Below are positions 1 through 5,330 of a stretch of 5,330 nt of DNA, one piece after another. Under the pieces are notes generated by a model. That model ran no database searches. It had not been told where the DNA came from and was given only the letters and a program-made list of their open reading frames with translations. The position numbers and the translations under genes were made by a program. Position 1 is the stretch's first letter, and the number at the start of each line of letters is the position of its first letter. Origin of the DNA: Planctomycetaceae bacterium (GTDB lineage: Bacteria; Planctomycetota; Planctomycetia; Planctomycetales; Planctomycetaceae). The stretch is from positions 1-5,330 of the forward strand of contig JAGQQT010000316.1 of assembly GCA_020426065.1 (NCBI GenBank), read 5' to 3'.

Positions 1-997
1 GGGTATTGACGGCCAGACCCTTCACGGTCTCATAAGCACCCAACGCTCGATCCACGCCCAGATTCTCCGAGCTGCCGGCTACTGTCTTCACCGCTCCAAA
101 TCGGGGAGCATAAACACAGACTTCATTCGTCGGTTTCATGTGATGCTCACCGGTATCATCCTGATACTCGGCAACCGTGTCCTGGGTATCGAGCCCTTCC
201 CGAGCTCCAGGGCTATAGTGGACGGGATCTTTTCGATCCCCGCCATCACAAAGATATTCATCCGGGTACTCACCCGGATTACAGCTGGTGCAGGAGACCT
301 GAGTGGGAAACGGCGGACATGGACAGGGAGTTCCCTGCCAGGAAGCCGGTTGACAATAGCAGGATTCTCCGCCGCAGCTCTGGCAGGTTTTTGGCTGCAG
401 AGCAACGCGTGGTTCAGCCGGAGTGAAATCCGTATATTTGGATTTGCGAGTAGCGGAAACAACGGGAGCCTCGAAGGAAGTCTGGACGATTTCACTCTGT
501 GCCGGGGTTTCAACCTGAGCGGTCTGATGCCACGGCTGCTGAGTTCCGATGGGAGTTTCATAACCACCGGGAGGCAGAACTCCTTCCGGCATCGGAGGAG
601 CCGCTTCCGCCTGTGGATTTCGATAGCCGACAGTCTGCTCGGAAATCGCAGGCCATTCATTGTGGACTCGTACCTTGCCTTCCGTATCCATCTGCGGCGG
701 CATACCCGGAGCCATCCCGACGGGCATGGCTTGTGGGTACATACTGGTCTGGTGGTTGTCCATGGGAACGGCAGGCGGCTGAGATTCGAGCGGAATCCCG
801 GCCTGTTCCAGCATGCTGTGATTTCCCTGAGTCGGCTCGTACTGGCCATGTGAAAACTCAGGCTGTTTGCCGCTGAAAGGATCTTTGCTGACCATTTTCC
901 CAGCGCTGGTGCAGGCAGCCGGAGTACACAACAGCATTCCAAAAACACAGCGCAGTGTCAGACGGCTGATTCGGGAATGGAAGAGTTTTGATTTCAT
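1..997 (-). CDS. Exported cysteine-rich envelope protein, probable N-terminal part of a DUF11/OmcB-like protein (partial)
   Basis: The frame stays open from an ATG at 997 to the left edge, giving the first 332 residues; the C-terminus is outside the window. The start is supported by a GAGG five bases upstream and by an N-terminal export signal (basic residues, then a hydrophobic stretch to about residue 28). C29 follows 'TPAA', a poor lipobox, so type I cleavage is as likely as lipidation. Residues 75-160 are Pro/Met/Gln-rich and low in complexity. Nine cysteines follow between 205 and 250 (205, 208, 213, 215, 225, 227, 236, 239, 250), with one more at 294 in 'EVCVYAPRFGAV'. From memory, that last motif and the cysteine cluster resemble the region before DUF11 repeats in large planctomycete proteins often annotated OmcB-like. 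The DUF11 repeats themselves would lie off the left end and are not seen. A structural, disulfide-linked envelope role is inferred. The gene lies 49 bp after the 240-aa gene with no terminator between, so cotranscription is likely. A weak TATAAA at 1019-1024 could add an internal promoter. Confidence 0.8.
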   Translation of the reverse strand, partial: MKSKLFHSRISRLTLRCVFGMLLCTPAACTSAGKMVSKDPFSGKQPEFSHGQYEPTQGNHSMLEQAGIPLESQPPAVPMDNHQTSMYPQAMPVGMAPGMPPQMDTEGKVRVHNEWPAISEQTVGYRNPQAEAAPPMPEGVLPPGGYETPIGTQQPWHQTAQVETPAQSEIVQTSFEAPVVSATRKSKYTDFTPAEPRVALQPKTCQSCGGESCYCQPASWQGTPCPCPPFPTQVSCTSCNPGEYPDEYLCDGGDRKDPVHYSPGAREGLDTQDTVAEYQDDTGEHHMKPTNEVCVYAPRFGAVKTVAGSSENLGVDRALGAYETVKGLAVNT

Positions 998-1002
998 GAC
1001 AA

Positions 1003-1006
1003 CCTC
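1003..1006 (-). promoter_or_regulatory. Ribosome binding site for the cysteine-rich protein gene
   Basis: The minus strand reads GAGG followed by five bases and then the ATG at 997. It is the clearest Shine-Dalgarno-like match in the 49-bp gap and fixes the start directly before the export signal. Confidence 0.55.
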
Positions 1007-1046
1007 GACAGTGGGGAGTTTATATTGAGAGAGTCGAGCGGAATGG

Positions 1047-1769
1047 TCAGGGCAATCTTGCCTGGGCAGGATTTACAGGGACCGGAATGATTTCAAGGGG
1101 AGCAGGTGGTGGCATCCGGGGATCGGCCATTTCCTGCGGGCTGGGAATTCGACCCCCCACGCGGAAAATGAGAATGGGCCGCCCACGCAGATCGGCCTCT
1201 GTCATCAGATTCCGATTCTGGGGAATTGACTCTTCCCGAATCCGATCCTTTTCCGCTTCCGGCAACGCCAGGTCTGGTTGCTCCAGGTAAATGATCTTGG
1301 TGACGAGTCGATCTTCGACCGCATCCCGGATTTCATCCTCAGACAGTTCAACCGGAACCGGGAACTGTGTCCTCAAGGCAGCGGGGGGATGCAGGCGATC
1401 AATCAACTCGAGTGTTGGATAAAGCTCCACTCCCGGATAATCCGGCAGATTGGCAATCCGAATCCGATAAACAGGACCAACCAGCAGACCCGCCTGTGCT
1501 CCAGGTGGCAGCGGCTGCATCGTGCGTGAAACGGGATCCAGCACGGAAACGTCACCCCCACGGGGGAGTCGAAACTGGACCGGCTGGAAATAATGACAGT
1601 CTGCCCGCCCCAGTGCTCCGGCCCAGATCCCTGCCATTCCAGGAGGCGTGGTTTGATCTAAAGGATGATAATAAGGAGACTGTGGCAACGGCGGCTGAGC
1701 CGAGACCTGCAGCGCGGGAATCAAGGTCGCGCTGATCAGAAAAATCGTGGGAAGAATACGCATGGTCAT
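1047..1769 (-). CDS. Secreted protein of unknown function, paralogue of the neighbouring lipoprotein
   Basis: This is a complete gene for 240 residues. The N-terminus is a classic Sec signal (MTMR, hydrophobic core at 5-20, likely type I cleavage after 'VSA' at residue 24). The frame is open further upstream to a TTG at 1859, but only the ATG at 1769 (or the one two codons later, 1763) puts the signal peptide at the N-terminus. No clear Shine-Dalgarno is seen for either ATG. The core at about 64-205 aligns by eye with residues 71-215 of the 392-aa protein at 2042..3220. Shared landmarks are 'YRIRIANLP', 'YPTLEL', 'VTKIIYLEQP' and 'EADLRGRPI'. The C-terminal tail, about residues 207-240, is Pro-rich. 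There is a single mature cysteine (C58) and no catalytic motif I recognise. The alternation of strand-like segments suggests a beta-sandwich or adaptor domain, but this is inference. Function is unknown; a periplasmic or surface location is likely. It is probably cotranscribed with the cysteine-rich gene that follows it. Confidence 0.85.
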   Translation of the reverse strand: MTMRILPTIFLISATLIPALQVSAQPPLPQSPYYHPLDQTTPPGMAGIWAGALGRADCHYFQPVQFRLPRGGDVSVLDPVSRTMQPLPPGAQAGLLVGPVYRIRIANLPDYPGVELYPTLELIDRLHPPAALRTQFPVPVELSEDEIRDAVEDRLVTKIIYLEQPDLALPEAEKDRIREESIPQNRNLMTEADLRGRPILIFRVGGRIPSPQEMADPRMPPPAPLEIIPVPVNPAQARLP

Positions 1770-1957
1770 ATCACTGTCTTGAAAGACGAGAGAGGCGGAA
1801 TCGCTGACGATACGGAGATGGGAATGCTGATCAGAAACCGGACGGTCACCAGCAGTCAAAGTTGTGAATCGTTGGAGTGGTGAGTGAACTGCCGGAGAAG
1901 AATCAGCGAGGAAAGGTTTTTTTGGCCGGGGAAACTGGCCGGGAGATTATTGAGAGG
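1770..1957 (-). other. Long leader of the 240-aa gene
   Basis: If transcription starts from the promoter candidate at 1964..1991, the 240-aa gene has a 5' leader of about 190 nt. No gene is supported within it. It contains two direct copies of TGGCCGGG (plus-strand sense, 1923-1930 and 1936-1943) separated by five bases, next to a run of seven T (plus strand). A second, weaker promoter-like pair lies closer to the gene: minus-strand TTGACT at 1854-1859 and TCTGAT at 1830-1835, 18 bp apart. If that one is used, the leader is only about 50 nt. No known riboswitch was recognised. Confidence 0.3.
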
Positions 1958-1963
1958 GGCTGC

Positions 1964-1991
1964 AGAATAACCCATATTCGTGTTGTGTCAA
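1964..1991 (-). promoter_or_regulatory. Sigma-70-like promoter candidate for the 240-aa and cysteine-rich genes
   Basis: On the minus strand a perfect TTGACA (1986-1991) is followed after 16 bp by TATTCT (1964-1969, four of six matches to TATAAT). It lies four bases beyond the terminator hairpin of the upstream gene, which is where a promoter for a separately transcribed downstream unit would be expected. The call is from sequence match only. A second weaker candidate lies at 1830-1859. Confidence 0.5.
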
Positions 1992-1995
1992 AGAG

Positions 1996-2029
1996 CGAAT
2001 CGCCACCCCGTTTTCGGGATGGCGATTCG
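1996..2029 (-). terminator. Hairpin terminator after the lipoprotein gene
   Basis: This is a near-perfect inverted repeat with 15-bp arms and a four-base loop (AAAA in the minus-strand transcript). The single mismatch on the plus strand (C2006 against A2019) becomes a U-G wobble in minus-strand RNA, so the stem is fully paired in that direction. It begins 12 bases after the stop codon of the 392-aa gene. The downstream tract on the minus strand is poor in U (CTCTTTG), whereas the plus-strand side ends in TTTTT at 2034-2038. Intrinsic termination for minus-strand transcripts may therefore be partial, or the hairpin may act mainly as a 3' stabiliser. Confidence 0.65.
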
Positions 2030-2041
2030 GACATTTTTACA

Positions 2042-3220
<1,179 letters not shown>

Positions 3221-3227
3221 CTTTACG

Positions 3228-3233
3228 TCCCTT
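3228..3233 (-). promoter_or_regulatory. Ribosome binding site for the lipoprotein gene
   Basis: The minus strand reads AAGGGA, seven bases before the ATG at 3220. This supports starting the protein at MKYY rather than at the upstream in-frame ATG at 3343. Confidence 0.5.
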
Positions 3234-3299
3234 TTTTCGTCATTGGCCGGAGGAGAACAACTGACGTCCGAATTCCGATCCGGTCGGAGTTCGTATTCT

Positions 3300-3319
3300 G
3301 CGACCAGCCAAATGGTCGC
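3300..3319. repeat. Perfect 7-bp inverted repeat, possible operator
   Basis: GCGACCA and TGGTCGC are separated by six bases (GCCAAA). The 20-bp site lies about 80 bp before the lipoprotein start, directly next to a weak -10-like element. The two half-sites are about 13 bp apart centre to centre, roughly one helical turn, which would suit a dimeric DNA-binding protein. A small RNA hairpin is the alternative. Confidence 0.4.
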
Positions 3320-3479
3320 GAGTCCTGTTGACTGTTTCATCATCGCGAGCAGGAAACACGAAATCGGGGGCCGGAAGCAGCAAATTGCCTCCTGAAGATT
3401 GCCATCGACTTGTATTTCCGAACTGTTCTAAAATCCGGGCCGTTTGTGATTCCTCAGGCGCACTTCCATGCATCCTGTC

Positions 3480-3508
3480 TTGCCACAAAGCGTCCTGTAA
3501 CTTGTTAT
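3480..3508 (+). promoter_or_regulatory. Sigma-70-like promoter candidate for the LolA-like operon
   Basis: TTGCCA (3480-3485, five of six matches to TTGACA) is followed after exactly 17 bp by TGTTAT (3503-3508, four of six to TATAAT). The predicted transcript would start near 3515 and leave a leader of about 45 nt before the ATG at 3560. The call is from sequence match only. Confidence 0.4.
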
Positions 3509-3559
3509 TCGGATGTTCTCGGTCGGATTCTTTGGCAAATTCGTTATTTTCGAGAGAAC

Positions 3560-4576
3560 ATGAACATATTGCGTAGCTTAACACTCCTCGGCCTGCTCGC
3601 CGGAATCGGTGCCTTTCTGTTCATAAACGGATGGCTGCCCCGGTCTTTTCACGCCTCCATTGGCGATGAAACCCAGGCTGTCGCCCAGAAAATGCTGCAG
3701 TTTCTGCAGGGAAACAGCGAATCCGAAATTGATCCGGCAGAGGCCGAGCGGAAAATTTCCCAGGGAAATCAGCTCGTCCGTCAGTCCCGACAACTGTTGC
3801 TGCACAACACTGAGCCACTCACTGCGGATATTTTGCAGATTTTACAAACGCCGGGGCAGAGCTATCGGGCGAGCGGCCAGTACTGGCAGGCTCCCCAGGA
3901 TCGCTCCCGCATGCTCATCGAAATGGAAGTGGATCAGACCCACGGCCGGCTGCTCCAGGTTTCCAACGGCCAGGTGATCTGGACCGTGCGTGACCTGACT
4001 CCTTCAACCAGTCTGAATCAGCAGACTGAAGAGGATGAGCCGCAACGGATGAGAATCGATCGTGTTGATACGCAGCGAATTGCCGAAGAAGCCGCTCAAC
4101 TGCTGCCACCAGCCACGGCAGATGCACCTCCCGTCTGGGAGATGCATGGCGGACTTCCCGGGCTGATGTTATCGCTGGAACGTCATCTCGACTTTCAGAT
4201 CATTCGGGAAGTGACCATCCATGGCGACCTCTGTTTCGTGCTGGAAGGAATCTGGAAAACTCACGAAGCGAACTCCTCGGGCTGGTTCGAACTGACTGAT
4301 TCGTTCCTGAAGATGCGGCCAGACCGGATTCGGCTGTTCATTCGCCAGGCCGACCTGTTTCCGGTTCGGTATCTGTTCCTGAAACAGCATCCGGAACGGG
4401 CTGGCTTCTATGCTCCACTGGCCATGGAAGTCACCAATATCCAGCACCAGCCTGAACTGGATCCGAGTCTGTTTCTTTACCGGCCACCTGAAGATCAGGT
4501 TCCCAATGATGTCACCCACGAGTACCTGGCCCGACTCCAACTGGCAGGAAAACCACATGATGAAACCAAGCAGTAA
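3560..4576 (+). CDS. Membrane-anchored or secreted LolA-like fold protein
   Basis: This is a complete gene for 338 residues. Starting at 'MNILRS' gives a short basic N-terminus and one hydrophobic segment (about 5-24), either a signal peptide or an anchor. The in-frame upstream extension from 3410 would place it internally. The Shine-Dalgarno is weak (GAGAG close to the ATG). Residues 35-100 look helical and charged, with many Gln and Glu. From about 101 to 145 the sequence ('YRASGQYWQAP', 'MLIEMEV', 'LLQVSNGQVIW') resembles the strand pattern of LolA-like / outer-membrane-lipoprotein-sorting proteins. A second half at about 196-312 continues with strand-like segments and ends 'DPSLFLYRPPED', like the C-terminal strand of that fold. 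This is fold-level resemblance by eye; true LolA is shorter and soluble, so lipoprotein carriage should not be assumed. There is one cysteine (C225). The stop overlaps the next gene by 20 bp, implying an operon and a shared extracytoplasmic role. Confidence 0.85.
   Translation: MNILRSLTLLGLLAGIGAFLFINGWLPRSFHASIGDETQAVAQKMLQFLQGNSESEIDPAEAERKISQGNQLVRQSRQLLLHNTEPLTADILQILQTPGQSYRASGQYWQAPQDRSRMLIEMEVDQTHGRLLQVSNGQVIWTVRDLTPSTSLNQQTEEDEPQRMRIDRVDTQRIAEEAAQLLPPATADAPPVWEMHGGLPGLMLSLERHLDFQIIREVTIHGDLCFVLEGIWKTHEANSSGWFELTDSFLKMRPDRIRLFIRQADLFPVRYLFLKQHPERAGFYAPLAMEVTNIQHQPELDPSLFLYRPPEDQVPNDVTHEYLARLQLAGKPHDETKQ
4546..4549 (+). promoter_or_regulatory. Ribosome binding site inside the LolA-like gene for the downstream gene
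   Basis: AGGA lies seven bases before the ATG at 4557 and ten before the adjacent ATG at 4560, so it favours the first. It sits in the last codons of the upstream gene, consistent with translational coupling. Confidence 0.45.
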
Positions 4577-5330
4577 CATCTGGCCGGTCCTGGCTTTAAG
4601 CCTGGTTTTGTGTGCTCCTCTTTACCTGCTGCACTCCAGTGGACAGGCAGAGGATCAGCTCAGAATGAAACCACAGCAGGGGATGCTCGTCCTGACGGAT
4701 GGCCGGATACTGACCGGCCAAATCCAAACCCTCCAACGCGGCTACCTGATCGAATCGGAATCCGGCCGGATCACCATTCCATTTGCCAACGTCACCTGCT
4801 TCGCCCAGTCACTTCCCGAAGCCTATCGGATTCAGCGGGATGCCATGGTCAAGCCAACTGCCGACCAGCATGTCTCACTGGCAGAGTGGTGTCTGACCAA
4901 CAAACTGTTTTCTGAAGCGGAGCGGGAAATCAATTCTGCCCTGGCTCTGCAACCACAACACGGCAACGCCAAACGATTACTCGAACGGTTTGACAAGGAA
5001 ACACCCAAGCAGCCGGATTTCACCGACCGCGAGCGAAAAGAGACCATGGATCAGATACTGATTGCCAAGGAATTCAGCACCGCTCGACCAATCGCCAACC
5101 TGGAACCGGCACTGGCACGTGAGTTTGTCACCAGTATTGAACCACTCCTGATGAACCGCTGCAGCAACACATCGTGCCACGGCACCACCTCTCCCAGCGA
5201 TTTCCGTCTGACACAAAAGTGGAACATCCGGGGACAGACCCGTCATATCTCCGACCAGAATCTGCAGGCCGTGCTGGGGCAAATCAATCCTCTGCAACCC
5301 GAGCAAAGTCCTTTGTTGGCGATTTTGCGC
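4557..5330 (+). CDS. Exported SH3-like/TPR-like protein with a C-x4-CH cytochrome-like site (partial)
   Basis: The frame is open from the ATG at 4557 to the right edge, giving the first 258 residues; the C-terminus is missing. Residues 1-31 carry an export signal with hydrophobic core 9-25. Residues 42-82 ('MLVLTDGRILTGQI' to 'RITIPFANV') form a small strand-rich, SH3-like unit. Residues 102-146 ('HVSLAEWCLTNKLFSEAE', 'ALALQPQHGNAKRLLERF') match a TPR-like helical pair seen in many planctomycete proteins. Residues 189-208 ('EFVTSIEPLLMNRC' then 'SNTSCHG') resemble the haem-binding start of planctomycete cytochrome-like domains, except that four residues (C202-x4-C207-H208) separate the cysteines instead of two. 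The stretch 'NLQAVLGQINPLQPEQSPLL' at 235-254 fits the later part of such domains. Haem attachment is uncertain: C-x4-CH sites are known in some cytochromes c3, but a haem-free disulfide version is equally possible. It overlaps the LolA-like gene by 20 bp. Confidence 0.85.
   Translation, partial: MMKPSSNIWPVLALSLVLCAPLYLLHSSGQAEDQLRMKPQQGMLVLTDGRILTGQIQTLQRGYLIESESGRITIPFANVTCFAQSLPEAYRIQRDAMVKPTADQHVSLAEWCLTNKLFSEAEREINSALALQPQHGNAKRLLERFDKETPKQPDFTDRERKETMDQILIAKEFSTARPIANLEPALAREFVTSIEPLLMNRCSNTSCHGTTSPSDFRLTQKWNIRGQTRHISDQNLQAVLGQINPLQPEQSPLLAILR

Larger units (their letters stand above)
3221..3559. other. Divergent intergenic region between the two gene groups
   Basis: These 339 bases separate the minus-strand lipoprotein gene from the plus-strand LolA-like gene. 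No gene is supported here: the short open frames have no export signal or recognisable domain and mostly extend into the flanking genes. The region should hold both promoters. A plus-strand candidate is visible at 3480..3508. For the minus strand only a weak -10-like CAGAAT (3295-3300) is seen, next to the inverted repeat at 3300..3319, with no convincing -35. Two copies of TCGCGAG (3316-3322 and 3343-3349) are 27 bp apart. Confidence 0.6.

Noticed and set aside
248..385. Haem c binding by the cysteine cluster
   Set aside because: None of the CxxC or CxC pairs is followed by histidine, so no CxxCH-type site exists there.
140..853. Long open frame on the plus strand (237 codons), opposite the cysteine-rich gene
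   Set aside because: The minus-strand frame running from 997 to the edge has an export signal, a ribosome binding site and a coherent composition. The plus-strand frame has no recognisable domain and is an antisense shadow.
136..948. Second minus-strand open frame of 270 codons
   Set aside because: It lies in another frame of the same strand inside the cysteine-rich gene. Its product is Arg/Ser/Pro-rich with no signal or domain, typical of an out-of-frame reading of GC-rich coding DNA.
1770..1859. Longer start (TTG at 1859) for the 240-aa protein
   Set aside because: It would add 30 hydrophilic residues before a textbook signal peptide, and the TTG overlaps a promoter-like TTGACT.
3221..3343. 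Longer start (ATG at 3343) for the lipoprotein
   Set aside because: It would place the lipobox at residue 59, too deep for a signal peptide. The ATG at 3220 has a better ribosome binding site.
3410..3559. Longer start for the LolA-like protein
   Set aside because: The extra 50 residues contain no recognisable feature, would bury the hydrophobic N-terminal segment and would overlap the best promoter candidate.

Overview
The window looks like chromosomal DNA from a planctomycete, probably of the Planctomycetales (Gimesia/Rubinisphaera-like). Three things point there: moderate-to-high GC, secreted proteins of planctomycete-type families, and a protein joining an SH3-like strand-rich domain, a TPR-like helical segment and a cytochrome-like 'C-x4-CH' site. 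The assignment rests on family recognition by eye; no database was consulted. The window holds five genes in two divergent groups. No RNA gene, mobile element or CRISPR array was seen.

Left group, minus strand, read from right to left. The first gene (2042..3220) encodes a probable lipoprotein of 392 aa with a Gly/Pro/Met-rich C-terminal half, and ends at a strong hairpin (1996..2029). A good promoter candidate (TTGACA-N16-TATTCT on the minus strand, 1964..1991) lies directly beyond the hairpin and precedes a leader of about 190 nt. Next is a 240-aa secreted protein (1047..1769) that is visibly a paralogue of the first. Then, 49 bp further on, comes the start of a long exported protein (1..997, cut by the left edge). 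It has a Pro/Met-rich N-terminal region and a tight cluster of nine cysteines, and resembles the N-terminal part of planctomycete DUF11 / OmcB-like cysteine-rich envelope proteins. The three genes look like an envelope-protein locus, with a duplicated core domain next to a disulfide-rich protein.

Centre, 3221..3559: a divergent intergenic region of 339 bp with no supported gene. It holds a perfect 7-bp inverted repeat (3300..3319), two copies of TCGCGAG, and a plausible plus-strand promoter (3480..3508).

Right group, plus strand. A 338-aa membrane-anchored or secreted protein resembling the LolA-like fold (3560..4576) overlaps by 20 bp the start of an exported SH3-like/TPR-like/C-x4-CH protein (4557..5330, cut by the right edge). 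The overlap implies translational coupling and a shared extracytoplasmic role. All five predicted proteins carry N-terminal export signals or anchors, so the whole window serves the cell envelope or periplasm. No specific enzymatic pathway can be read from it.
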